From NCBI GenBank assembly GCA_037447655.1, contig JBBHKE010000236.1, positions 1-64,000 of the forward strand: a stretch of DNA of 64,000 nt, in the 5' to 3' direction. Shown here in pieces: positions 32,533 to 42,388 of this stretch (within the stretch, counting starts at the first letter, position 1; every line of letters begins with the position of its first letter). The stretch is from Zygnema cylindricum (taxonomy: Eukaryota > Streptophyta > Zygnematophyceae > Zygnematales > Zygnemataceae). Position numbers and translations under genes: made by a program. The notes beneath the pieces were generated by a model. The model was not told where the DNA came from. It did not search any database and saw only the letters and a list, made by a program, of their open reading frames with translations.

Positions 32533-33614
32533 TTAAAGGTAAATAGCCCTTGATTTTGGGGACTTGAGACTGGAAAAGGCGAGGGCATGCTTGAGCACCC
32601 ATGTGATCGAATTCAAATCCATAATTTTCCCAATTAGGTCGCACCTTTGAAGGTGTGAAATACCTGGTGTTGTCATTGTGCCTTTATGAAATCCCATTGC
32701 TTCTTCCCGTTTTGCAATTGTCGGTGTTGTCCAAATTCCCGCCTTACTGTCAAAAAATATTCCCGCTGCCCCTTTCCGATAAGCGTGATTGTGAGGGAAA
32801 GAGACCCATGTAGGGAGTGCTTTCCGTAGGAATCCCGATTTGTTACACTGAAAGAAAGGGGAGCTGTCGGGTCGCATCACAAGGATGGCCATCCTACCTT
32901 TCCCAAGTATTTGCTGCACCGAATTGTTCGGGTCGGGGGTTTGCTTATCCAATAGCTGCCGGAGAAATAAGAGCGAGATCATCTTGGTCCAATATGCCCT
33001 GACTCTGTGTGCTCTTTATCCCATGTGGGCGACGTCGAAAACCAAGGGAGCTCCTAAAATCCGGGTTATCTAATTGTAGCTGTCAGCAACCTGTTTCCGT
33101 TTATCATCTCATGGGTGGACATTCTCCAAAACGTACCCCACCGGTGTGTTCGGAGTTGTTAAATCCACGAGATTAGTTCGATCATCCAATTAAATGCCCG
33201 GCTCTTGCGTTCTTGATGCCCTTTGCCTTGTCCCGCTAAGGAGTATCTTTGACAAGGTCATCCTGCCATCACCAAATCTTTTCTTTCCAAACTGGCTAGA
33301 TGGGGTTTCAGGATGTTTTTTGTATTCTGTGGAAGACTCCGGTGAGCTTTGGAAAAGGCAGACACTGGAAGCTGTTGAGGATATATGGTGTGAAGTTGGT
33401 GAAGGCGGTGATCGCTGACAGCCCGTGCCTCAAGTGATATCTCCACGGCTCTATATGACTCTATCCGATATCTTGTTTTTAGAACAGCTTCTAAATCTGA
33501 ACTGATTCCAGAAAAGAGAGATAAAATTCGGAAGCCAGAATCTAGGACTGTCAATGACACCAAATGTCGGTTGAATTCTTCGTTACCGGACCTGGTTTTA
33601 GAAGCATCAGACAT
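32533..33614 (-). pseudogene. Cytosine-5 DNA methyltransferase domain inside the gypsy element
   Basis: From 33614 downward on the minus strand: motif I region RILSLFSGISSDLEAVL (S-adenosylmethionine loop; second Gly of FxGxG is Ser); AVEISLEARAV (acidic residue binding the ribose); DLVMAG, then TGA at 33258-33260 where Trp is usual, then PCQ (33249-33257, catalytic Cys kept) with AGQGKG; a frameshift near 33160; VGYVLENVHP (motif VI, ENV at 33118-33126); VAHMG-stop-RAHRVRAYWTKM (motif VIII, about 32994-33030); then MRPDSSPFF, RKALPTWVSF, EEAMGF (about 32688-32709) and IMDLNSITWVLKHALAF. The order and spacing are those of C5 methyltransferases that act on cytosine in DNA. It lies between protease and RT in the same orientation as the polyprotein. 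At least one frameshift and three in-frame stops inactivate it. A host gene fragment is less likely because pol continues on both sides. Confidence 0.88.
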
Positions 33615-33739
33615 GGTCTAGGAACGACTTCTTTTATTGGTAAAGTCGAGAAAGTCTCATCCACTTTCCGCCAGAGTTTCGCCACAAGTAATAATCTATC
33701 ATTATATTTCTCTTCCCACCACTTGGAAGTGAGGAATTG

Positions 33740-34393
33740 CTAGAATTCTTCAACTATATCTGTGGAACTGCCAAACAATTCTGTCGGAGATGATGTAGTA
33801 TACATCGGGTAGTAACCAGACACTAGGACATTTGTCTTCCCCCGGTTCCATAAATCCAAAAGAACCACCACTTTGGTTCCTTCGAGATTTTCGGGGTTCC
33901 GAACGGTACACTGTTCTTTCCACACGCTCAAACTCATATTTAGCCGGGTCCAAGTAGCCATTCCCAACAGAATTTCGAATTGAGTCCCTTCCACCACTAA
34001 GAAGGGAAGCTCAATTTTCACTTGTTGGCCTCCGTCGTCAGAAAACTCGATTTCCATGGCCTTGATAATCCCATGGACGAGCTTACTGCCGCTGCTTACA
34101 ATGCTTAAGCAGATAATGCTTGGGGAGATTTCGTGCCGCAGTTCCTTGGGCATTTTCTGCAAAGCGGAGGTGGTGATAAGATTGGGGAGCGCTCCAGTGT
34201 CGAACACAACGTCCTGGTATCCTCCGTACACGTAGAACTTGAAGTTTTGGGTTTGGTTCAGTATAAGAGCCACTGATAAGGCTTTGTAGTCCCTATCCAC
34301 TATAGGGGTTTTCGGATCTGTGGACAAAAAGACTGCGGTTGTCGAAGTGGCCATGTCGACCCTCCCTTTTTGAGAGTGGAACTCTTCTCCCAA
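33740..34393 (-). pseudogene. Gypsy aspartic protease
   Basis: A 217-residue open stretch with the retropepsin active site VVFDTGALPNLIT (DTG at 34193-34201), a second hydrophobic strand ELPFLVVEGTQFEILLGMATW (split by family numbering; here described only), and the ILLG motif of the flap-to-C-terminal sheet. It lies directly between gag and the methyltransferase domain. The open frame is intact over the protease itself. Confidence 0.85.
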
Positions 34394-36320
34394 TGTAGGA
34401 TTTCTTTAGGCAGGTTGTGGGAGGATGCTAGAGTCTTTAAGAGGGTGAGGACGTATGGCATGAGGTGCTTGACTAGCATGGCACCCCGTTTGGAGGAAGG
34501 ATGGGTAGCTTTCAGTGAAGATGGGAGTGAATCCGGTTTTTGCGGATCTATCCTGTCTTTCTTCCTCGTCCTCCTCGGAGCTAGAATTTGGGATTGGCCA
34601 AGTTTGGGGATTGTCATTTTCGGGGCGTTCTGCCATGTATCTCTCAAACGAGTCTTGATTGTCCTTTTTCTCTCGCTCCACTGACTCCTTTTCCCGTTGT
34701 TGTTTCTCGCTTTGGATGTTTTCAAAACCGGGAGGTAGTTTAGGTTTGATAGACAGGGAGGGCAGGTGAGTCGCTTTGATCCCGAGGCCAATGTCGTTGT
34801 TGATAATAACCGCCCAGGGAGTAAATCACAAAGGCTCTGTAGCCTTCCGGTTGTGGTCCCGCTGTCCCATTCTCTACTTGTCTCTTCTTTTTTCAAAGGT
34901 GGAATTTTGGAGTTGTCGACGTCTGTCTCCCACCCCAACATTCCAAGCTCCGGACACGAAGTTTCGGGCATGGTGGGCATTTGAAGGTTCCAAATCCCAA
35001 CCCAATAAGTCATCATCATTAGCACCCGCTGTGCTTTGAAGTTCAAGCTCTGCGAGCTTCTGTAACAACTCATGTTTTTGTATTTGGAGTTGTTGTGCTA
35101 CTGTGAGAGGAGCAAGCCGCGAAGGAGATCCCTAGCGGAGGGCAACCAATTTTGCACCCATTGCGGCCAGTTGCTGACTTTGCTGCTGGATGAAGATCTT
35201 CGGTGAAAGTCTGGTCGGAGCCACCGGTGCTTGCTCTGGTTCCTCTTTGGTAAGCGGAACTCTACGTCCCTAAGGATAGAGGAGTTGAAGTGGGAGTGGG
35301 TTAATGACAGTTTCTCCTTCGCTAGTGAATAGGGCGAACTGCATCATTTCTTTGGGGACCCCATTATTTTGGAAACATTGCGTTTCCTTCTGCCCGATGA
35401 AACCGCAAGCCTTGCATTTTGTTCCTTCGGAACACTATTTGCTGCGGATTTCATTTGATATCTGAGCGTCATCAAATTTTGGAAGTTTGATTTGTCACAA
35501 CTGGGATTGCGATATTTTGGAGGTTTCTCCTCGGGGAGTCGAACCATAAGTGTCTTTCGTTACTGGAGTTTTCTCCCCCCCTCCCGTTCCCCTTTAAGCC
35601 TTTCTTGCTACTTCCGGGTCTTTTCTGCGCGTTCTTTCTCCAATTCCTTCAACTTCAATGCCAGCTCCGGTTTAAGTTTCCGTGTGCAGTGCTTCCACCC
35701 ATGCCCTGTTTGATGACAATTTAGGCAATTGTAAAGAAAAACTCTTTCGTCTGCTCCCATTCCCGGTTCTGACCCGCAATCAGCCACTTGTTTCCCTTTA
35801 AGCTTCCGCAAAGCTTGAAGTTCAGCCTGTTTCTCCTCACTCAAGGAGGTCTCCCTGGCGAATCGTGCAAAATTTGCGCAAGCCTTGCCGGTCACGGCCT
35901 TCTCACTTGCATCACTGCGGACACAGTGGTCGTACAACTTCATCGCCACCAACGAAAAGTCCTTGGCAGAGGGATTGATGTCTTGAACTGCTTGTTTGGC
36001 AATCCAAATAACCAAGGTAATTTGCCTTGTTGGTCCGAAAAAAATTACGGACGACGATGAAATATTTGGTTGCCATCGCTGAAAGATCAATAGTTGGCAG
36101 CTTTGTCTTTTGACAAAGGCTGGAGAGTCGGTTAAAGACGGTATGCGGAGTCTCGTTCTTCAAATATCGGAATTCCGTGAACTCCTTGATCCCAAACTCG
36201 TTCCTCTCTTTGTAAAGGAGTCTCCAGATGTTAAGCAAGGTGGTACAAGGGTTGGGATTGGCAACCATACGAGTTATTGCTTGGGTTGCCTAGATTGCTT
36301 GCAGCTGGTTAACATAGGCA
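34394..36320 (-). pseudogene. Gypsy gag, central and C-terminal part with zinc knuckles
   Basis: Next to Copia-4 comes a retrotransposon gag segment (LLNIWRLLYKERNEFGIKEF, LKNETPHTVFNRLSSLC, 36268-36000). Then a coiled, charged region with EEKQAELQALRKLKGKQ and the CCHC knuckle CLNCHQTGHGWKHC (about 35685-35730). A second knuckle-like CKACGFIGQKETQC lies at about 35380-35420. After a Gln-rich stretch near 35080-35180, an acidic linker (SSSEEDEEERQDRSAK) leads to the protease. Frame changes occur several times. Confidence 0.8.
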
Positions 36321-36325
36321 CTTCT

Positions 36326-36974
36326 TGTAGGATCTTAGGCAAAAGAGTTTTACTTAAAATAATTCTCAAAACATAAATCATTACACAGCGGAAGCTCATA
36401 AAAGACAAGAGGAATATTCAACCAAATAGATTTATAAGTGTTCTTGGCCGAAGCCTCTTTACAACATGTCTCTTCTCTCTTCTCTCTCTTCACTCTTCTC
36501 TTTAAATATTCTCTACTCCAAGATTAATCCTCTATGATTAATTGATTGATAAATTAATACTCTGCACATGTACGCTGTTACCTATATATACTCGGTACTC
36601 TACACTAAGAGACAACAAGATAAGACAAGCAGAACTTAGCGTAGCGACGAAGTCTGTCCCTAGCTGACTGTGCACTCTTTCAATGAAAATTCCACGAAGG
36701 AAGGCGCATACGCTTCTTCCTTTGAAACAACAAAAATCCAAACGTTGACTTAACACGTGTCGCCTCACGAACACACCTGCACGCAAATTGTAACACCTGA
36801 GCACGAAACAAACAAGTGACGCGAAACGAAACAGTATGTTTCGTTCTCGGACAACAAAAGTACTGTCGCGAAACGACATCGTACTTTTTGTATGATGACG
36901 CGACAGTTCGCGTCAAACAAATATAAGTTGGTATGACGCTTCGCGAAATGTCGCGAAACGACAATAATCCAACA
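36326..36974 (-). repeat. 3' LTR of Copia-4
   Basis: 649 bp, TGTAGGATCTTAGG...AATCCAACA in window direction. The adjacent polypurine tract is at 36975-36986 (AAGAGGGGGAT on the minus strand). Confidence 0.96.
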
Positions 36975-37007
36975 ATCCCCCTCTTATTGTCGGAATCGCC
37001 AAACTCT

Positions 37008-38549
37008 TCAAAATAATCCAAGTTTCGGTCGCCCCCTCTCAAACACATCATGTGTAGCAGCCTTTGTCAACAAATCAGCCGCCTCCTCTTTATTTGGTAC
37101 GTACGAAAATTCAATCTCGTTCGTCGTAACCAAATCTCTTACAAAATGCCATTGGATCCTGATGTGTTTCGTCCTCTTGTGAAACACAGGATTTTTCACC
37201 AACGCCATAGAACTCATGCTGTCAGAATAAATCGTCATACAACCAATAGGAATACTTAACTCACGTAACATCTCTTTAATCCAAATAGAAGCCTTAGCTG
37301 CATGACATGCAGCCATATACTCAGATTCTGTGGAACTTAACGCAACCGTAGGTTGTAGTCTAGAACTCCACGAGATCGAAGCTCCTCCAAAAATAAATGC
37401 ATATCCTGACGTAGACTTACTTGAATCAAAATCGCCGCCCCAATCCGCGTCACAATACCCAACACACTCTAAAGAATTTTTGTCAGAAGTAAACATAAGT
37501 CCAAGATCAATCGTACCAACCAAGTATCGAAATATACGTCGTACGGCCTCCCAGTGTGCCTTCTTTGGCTCGTGACAATAACAGCTGACGATGGAAACCG
37601 CGGCCGAAATATCTGGACGAGTACCAACGCTAAGGTACATAAGTGAACCAACCGCCTCTCGATATGGTACGTCGATAGATTCCTCCTCTTCAAACTTACG
37701 AATGTGTAGGTTTGCATCCAACGGTGTAGAAAGCGGTTTCGCGTCAGACATACCAAATCTCTCCAAAATCTCCTTGCAATATTGAGCTTGACTCAATTTA
37801 ATGTTCCCCTCCTTGTCACGTATTACTTCAATCCCCAAAATATATCGTACCACTCCAAGATCCGTTACTTTGAAATGTAATCCAAGATAACGTTTCAACT
37901 CATCAATGCGCTCCAACTTATCGCATGCCATCAAGAAATCATCCACATAAACGGAAAAGATGCTTTGATCAACGCCTTCACCTTTCACGTAAACTCCAGA
38001 ATCGGACGTAGTCCGTACAAATCCAAACTTCAATAGTACTTGATAAAGTCTCAAATACCAAGTGCGTGGTGCTTGTTTCAAACCATATAATGATTTTCGC
38101 AAACGCCATACATTTCTTTCCTGCAAAGGAGAGACACCTTCCGGTACTTTCATATATACCTCTTCCTCCAACTCACCATTTAAAAACGCGGTTTCAACGT
38201 CCATTTGATGGACGTGCTTCTTCCCCATCGCTGCAATTGAAATAATAATCCGTAGTGAGTCGAACTTCACCACGGGAGCATAAGTCTCCTTGAAATCGAT
38301 TCCCTCACGTTGTTGGAACCCCTTACACACAAGCCTTGCCTTGTACTTAATTATTTCACCCGACGCTCCAGTTTTGGTTTTTAAGACCCACTTTGCATCA
38401 ATAGCCTTTTTCCCCTCCGGTAATTTCACTTCCTCAAAAGTTCGATTATCAACCACCGACTTAAATTCTTTCTCCCATGCCGGTTTCCACTTACTCTCCC
38501 AATCAACCGACCTTCTAGCCTCGACATAATATTGAGGGTCGCCGGTCAT
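37008..38549 (-). CDS. Copia-4 reverse transcriptase-RNase H
   Basis: An uninterrupted 513-residue frame that makes DNA from the element RNA. RT: EGKKAIDAKWVLKTK near residue 45, HQMDVETAFLNGELEEE with Asp117, SLYGLKQAPRTW, catalytic YVDD at residues 201-204. RNase H: Asp367 in CDADWGGD, Glu408 in SSTESEY, Asp443 in YSDSMSSMAL, then HIRIQWHFVRD. All catalytic acids are present. The Met at 38549 is internal to the original polyprotein: the same frame continues upstream through a single TAG (38568-38570) into the gag-integrase frame. Expression would need stop-codon readthrough, internal initiation, or the TAG may be a recent mutation. Confidence 0.95.
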   Translation of the reverse strand: MTGDPQYYVEARRSVDWESKWKPAWEKEFKSVVDNRTFEEVKLPEGKKAIDAKWVLKTKTGASGEIIKYKARLVCKGFQQREGIDFKETYAPVVKFDSLRIIISIAAMGKKHVHQMDVETAFLNGELEEEVYMKVPEGVSPLQERNVWRLRKSLYGLKQAPRTWYLRLYQVLLKFGFVRTTSDSGVYVKGEGVDQSIFSVYVDDFLMACDKLERIDELKRYLGLHFKVTDLGVVRYILGIEVIRDKEGNIKLSQAQYCKEILERFGMSDAKPLSTPLDANLHIRKFEEEESIDVPYREAVGSLMYLSVGTRPDISAAVSIVSCYCHEPKKAHWEAVRRIFRYLVGTIDLGLMFTSDKNSLECVGYCDADWGGDFDSSKSTSGYAFIFGGASISWSSRLQPTVALSSTESEYMAACHAAKASIWIKEMLRELSIPIGCMTIYSDSMSSMALVKNPVFHKRTKHIRIQWHFVRDLVTTNEIEFSYVPNKEEAADLLTKAATHDVFERGRPKLGLF

Positions 38550-38561
38550 ATTCTCCGTAAG

Positions 38562-38570
38562 TGATTGCTA
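38562..38570 (-). promoter_or_regulatory. In-frame TAG in a leaky readthrough context
   Basis: On the minus strand the sequence is TAG CAA TCA. This fits the UAG-CAR-YYA consensus known to favour readthrough in plant RNA viruses such as tobamoviruses. It is the only stop between the integrase and RT frames of an otherwise intact element. Whether it is used, or is a chance CAG to TAG mutation, cannot be told from one copy. Confidence 0.5.
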
Positions 38571-41500
38571 CAAAAGAAACTCCGTCTCCTTAGCATCGGA
38601 AAGAAAATAATGCGAATTCGATGCATTTTCCCCTTTTCGATCGTAAGTGAGTTTCTCCGGTTTCTTCCCTTTTGTAATCCGAGAGCTCCTCCTAATAACT
38701 TGCTCCTCCTCCTTTTCCTCTTTCTCTTCCTCGGATTCAACTTCAATTTCTTTTTCACTTGATTTAAAACTCGATTTAGAGCTTTGAGATTTCCGAATGT
38801 TCGAAGGCACTCGGGAATCCAAAGATCCATCACTCTTACTTTCAAATTCAGTTTCAACCGATTTCTTCAAATTTTTTTTCTTAGATTTCTCATTCGGTTC
38901 CACATCGGATTCCGAATCCCCAATGAACGGAAAACTCTCAATTTCACTCTCCTCATAAAAATCCAAATTTTCTTTAAATTTCCCAACGGAATTCATGGCG
39001 GATTTGAGATCCTCATGAAAATCCACATTCCGAGATTCCTCCACGGTGTGACGTGCCGGATCATAAACTCGGTATAAACTCCCCTTCGCACTATATCCAA
39101 TAAAAATTCCCGGCCAACTCCTTGGTGCAAATTTCCCCTTCCTCTTAATTGATTCCACATAAAGCGTAGCATGACATCCCCAAATTCTCAAATGATGAAC
39201 CGTGGGCTTTCTCCCACTCCATAACTCCTCCGGTGTTTTACTACCGGAAACCGAAGTGAGTCTTCGGTTACAAATGTAATTTGCCGTAAGAATCGCATCT
39301 CCCCACAAAAACATCTCTCGTCCGGAGCTATGAACCATCGCACGGACCATTTCTTGTAAAGTGCGATTCTTCCTCTCGGCCACTCCATTTGACTCCGGAG
39401 AATAAGACGCCGTGAATTGGTGCCTTATCCCCCACTCCTTACAATACCCCTCAAAAACAACAAACTCCCCTCCATTATCCGATCGAATAGACTTAAGCTT
39501 CTTATCAATTTGCCTTTCGGCCATCACATGCCATTCTTTAAATTTTTCAAATGCATCCGATTTCTTTTTCAATAAATAAACCCATGACTTTCGGGAAAAG
39601 TCATCAACAATCACCAAAGTATACTTGTTACCTCCAATTGTCTCGGGTTTAATATGTCCACAAAGATCAATGTGGACTACCTCCAAAGGACTTTGAGCAC
39701 GATGCTTGATGTCTTTATTCGGATGGGATTTCCGAATTTGACGTCCTTTGCTACATCCTCCGCATCCATTCACCTTCTCACCGGATGCGAGGTCCAAACC
39801 CCTCACCGAAGAATGACGAATCATCTTCTTCAAACTTACCTCGGATGTATGACACATTCGATGGTGCCATAAGGTAAGATCACCTTTCAACTCCGAAATT
39901 TGATGTGAAATTCCCTCGGTGGGAACTTTAGATTTCGGCCTCCTCCATAAGAGCCGACTATGATTCGCATCCGTTACAACTCCTTCTCCAATTACATTCC
40001 CCTTCTCATTCCAAATCTTGATAGATTGATCACCTCTCGCAAGTAAACTTCCACCACTCTTTTGGATTTGTGGAGCGCTTAACAAATTCACCGAACCGTC
40101 CGGAATGTAAAGAGTATTTTGAAGACGATACTCCGTCGATCTCTCTTTCCCATCATTATCCCATGAAAGAAGATCAAGCCGAACCGTGCCAACCGTATCA
40201 ACCGAAATGACATGGCCGCTTGCTACCGTAATAAACTTTGGAACCGTAAGTTCCATCATGTCATCAAACAAGGTAGCATCCGTGCAAACATGGTGAGATG
40301 CCCCCGTATCAATGATCCACTCTTTCTCTAAATTTCCTTCACTACTCACCGAATCAAGAGTAAGGTTAAGAACCGGAAAAAGATCACCGGTTTCATTACC
40401 ATAGTCGAAGTAATTTGCATTACCATAACCTCGGCCACCACCGCGGTCTCCTCCTCGACCGCCACCTCGGCCACCTCTATCACCTCCTCTACTTCCTCTT
40501 CCACCTCCGGAATCTCGACTCTTCGAATAACATTGAGAGATCGTATGTCCCCACTTACCACAAAAGTGACATTGCTTGTCCTTATCCGGACAAGATGAAG
40601 ACAAATGTCCAAGCCGGTTACACCGGTAGCATGTCACATTGGAAAGATCCGAAGGGACCTTCGGTGGACGACCTTGCTCCCTCTTGTTGCCTCGGCCGCC
40701 ACCACCACCTCTCGGGCCACCTCCTCTACCACCTCCTCTACCACCGGCATAGTTAAGATCCGGGGTTTCGGGAGTAGTAGAGTTAAGAACTCCTCCTCCT
40801 CCACTTGAAGAAGCCGATGGAGTTCCCTCCGACATTTTGATAAAATTAACGGTGAATCCGAAATTATTATCCACCTTCGCTCGTAAGATAGCCTTAAGAT
40901 GCGAAAGCTTGTCCGGCAAAGCGTTAAGAAAAACGCTTAATTTATCCGCATCCAAAATAACTCGACCATTGTTGAGTAATTGCTCGAGTATAATATTGAA
41001 GCGCTTCACGGCATCATCCATCAATTCATTTGACTTGATTTTAAAATTCATAAAGTCCGTATAAACATATTGACCCTTGTTCTCAACGCCTTTCTCATAT
41101 TGCTCCTCAAGTGCTTGCCAACACTCATGGGCCGTTCCGTGAGCGAGGAAATTATCAAGCACGGAAGAAGTGCAATTCTTCATCAAACCGGTCGTTGCCG
41201 CAATATCCTTTAACCTCCATTGAGCACGTGCCTTACTCTCCGTTGGCATCTTCTCTTCTCCATTGACAATCCTCCAAAGCCTCTTGAGAATAAGTTGATT
41301 TGAAATAAATTTCTTCCAAACCGCATAATTGGTGCCATTAAAGGCCACGGATTTCCCCGACATATTATAAACATCTTCGTTATCCAATGCCTCTTCAAAA
41401 TCTGAATCTTCCTCTATCTTTGCTTTACCTTTCCTAATTCTCTCTTTTATCTCACTCTCATTAGCTCCTCCACTGAATGGATCGGCAGCCTGAAATGAAG

Positions 41501-41693
41501 CAAATTCTCTTTTCTCACTAGATTGAGTTTGAAATCGTGAATCTACATATCTCATTAATGTATCAAACATCTCCTCAAATTTTCTCTCCGTATTCCGAGT
41601 CTCCTCAAATTGAGAACCCGAAAAACCGAACTCTCTTGCTCTCTCCGAAATCGACATGGGGGAAGGAGTATTTCTGTTCTTCTTCCTCCCCAT
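38568..41693 (-). CDS. Copia-4 gag-protease-integrase polyprotein
   Basis: A 1041-residue frame from ATG 41693. Capsid (UBN2-like) about residues 105-290, opening FNGTNYAVWKKF; Gly/Arg-rich stretches; two CCHC knuckles at 355-368 and 375-388; protease active site DTGAS at 462-466; GAG-pre-integrase HHCC (WHHRMCH near 610-615, CGGC 644-647); integrase core with Asp676 (HIDLCG), Asp739 (RSDNGGEF) and Glu773 (VAERKNR); a Ser/Glu/Lys-rich linker from about 905 to the end. Length and order are normal for copia. The start is 43 bp inside the LTR-distal leader, just after the primer site. All key residues are intact. Confidence 0.95.
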   Translation of the reverse strand: MGRKKNRNTPSPMSISERAREFGFSGSQFEETRNTERKFEEMFDTLMRYVDSRFQTQSSEKREFASFQAADPFSGGANESEIKERIRKGKAKIEEDSDFEEALDNEDVYNMSGKSVAFNGTNYAVWKKFISNQLILKRLWRIVNGEEKMPTESKARAQWRLKDIAATTGLMKNCTSSVLDNFLAHGTAHECWQALEEQYEKGVENKGQYVYTDFMNFKIKSNELMDDAVKRFNIILEQLLNNGRVILDADKLSVFLNALPDKLSHLKAILRAKVDNNFGFTVNFIKMSEGTPSASSSGGGGVLNSTTPETPDLNYAGGRGGGRGGGPRGGGGGRGNKREQGRPPKVPSDLSNVTCYRCNRLGHLSSSCPDKDKQCHFCGKWGHTISQCYSKSRDSGGGRGSRGGDRGGRGGGRGGDRGGGRGYGNANYFDYGNETGDLFPVLNLTLDSVSSEGNLEKEWIIDTGASHHVCTDATLFDDMMELTVPKFITVASGHVISVDTVGTVRLDLLSWDNDGKERSTEYRLQNTLYIPDGSVNLLSAPQIQKSGGSLLARGDQSIKIWNEKGNVIGEGVVTDANHSRLLWRRPKSKVPTEGISHQISELKGDLTLWHHRMCHTSEVSLKKMIRHSSVRGLDLASGEKVNGCGGCSKGRQIRKSHPNKDIKHRAQSPLEVVHIDLCGHIKPETIGGNKYTLVIVDDFSRKSWVYLLKKKSDAFEKFKEWHVMAERQIDKKLKSIRSDNGGEFVVFEGYCKEWGIRHQFTASYSPESNGVAERKNRTLQEMVRAMVHSSGREMFLWGDAILTANYICNRRLTSVSGSKTPEELWSGRKPTVHHLRIWGCHATLYVESIKRKGKFAPRSWPGIFIGYSAKGSLYRVYDPARHTVEESRNVDFHEDLKSAMNSVGKFKENLDFYEESEIESFPFIGDSESDVEPNEKSKKKNLKKSVETEFESKSDGSLDSRVPSNIRKSQSSKSSFKSSEKEIEVESEEEKEEKEEEQVIRRSSRITKGKKPEKLTYDRKGENASNSHYFLSDAKETEFLL

Positions 41694-41721
41694 GCGCTCC
41701 CTCTCTATCTCCGAAGCACTA

Positions 41722-41733
41722 GCTTTGATACCA
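41722..41733 (-). other. Primer binding site of Copia-4
   Basis: TGGTATCAAAGC on the minus strand, two bases from the LTR, complementary to the 3' end of initiator tRNA-Met. This is the usual plant copia site and differs from the half-tRNA sites of the other copia elements here. Confidence 0.85.
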
Positions 41734-41735
41734 AT

Positions 41736-42383
41736 TGTAGGATCTTAGGCAAAAGAGTTTTACTTAAAATAATTCTCAAAACATAAATCATTACACAGCG
41801 GAAGCTCATAAAAGACAAGAGGAATATTCAACCAAAAAGATTTATAAGTGTTCTTGGCCGAAGCCTCTTTGCAACATGTCTCTTCTCTCTTCTCTCTCTT
41901 CACTCTTCTCTTTAAATATTCTCTACTCCAAGATTAATCCTCTATGATTAATTGATTGATAAATTAATACTCTGCACATGTACGCTGCTGCCTATATATA
42001 CTCGGTACTCTACACTAAGAGACAACAAGATAAGACAAGCAGAACTTAGCGTAGCGACGAAGTCTGTCCCTAGCTGACTGTGCACTCTTTCAATGAAAAT
42101 TCCACGAAGGAAGGCGCACACGCTTCTTCCTTTGAAACAACAAAACTCCAAACGTTGACTTAACACGTGTCGCATCACGAACACACCTGCACGCAAAATG
42201 TAACACCTGCGCACGAAACAAACAAGTGACGCGAAACGAAACAGTAGTTTCGTTCGCGGACAACAAAAGTACTGTCGCGAAACGACATCGTACTTTTTGT
42301 ATGATGACGCGATAGTTCGCGTCAAACAAATATAAGTTGGTGTGACGCTTCGCGAAATGTCGGGAAACGACAATAATCCAACA
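41736..42383 (-). repeat. 5' LTR of Copia-4
   Basis: 648 bp, the promoter-bearing LTR. A TATATATA box lies at 41993-42000 on the minus strand, a plausible core promoter placed upstream of the leader. Its right edge is followed by target duplication CTTCT. Confidence 0.95.
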
Positions 42384-42388
42384 CTTCT

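Larger units (their letters stand above)
36326..42383 (-). mobile_element. Copia-4: young, nearly intact Ty1/copia element
   Basis: LTRs 36326-36974 and 41736-42383 differ at 13 single bases and one indel by my eye count (about 2%). A perfect 5-bp target duplication CTTCT flanks it (36321-36325, 42384-42388). Primer site, polypurine tract, a 1041-codon gag-protease-integrase frame and a 513-codon RT-RNase H frame are all present, separated only by one in-frame TAG. It inserted into the gag of the gypsy element. Confidence 0.97.

Noticed and set aside
32533-33614. Host DNA methyltransferase gene fragment unrelated to the retroelement
   Set aside because: It lies in the same orientation exactly between gypsy protease and RT, with no exon-intron structure and no other host sequence around it. 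Not fully excluded until other copies are examined.
34300-35073. 257-residue minus-strand open frame as a separate gene
   Set aside because: It overlaps the gag-protease linker in another frame; the linker frame (SSSEEDEEERQDRSAK, then the protease) has the family motifs, while this one has none.
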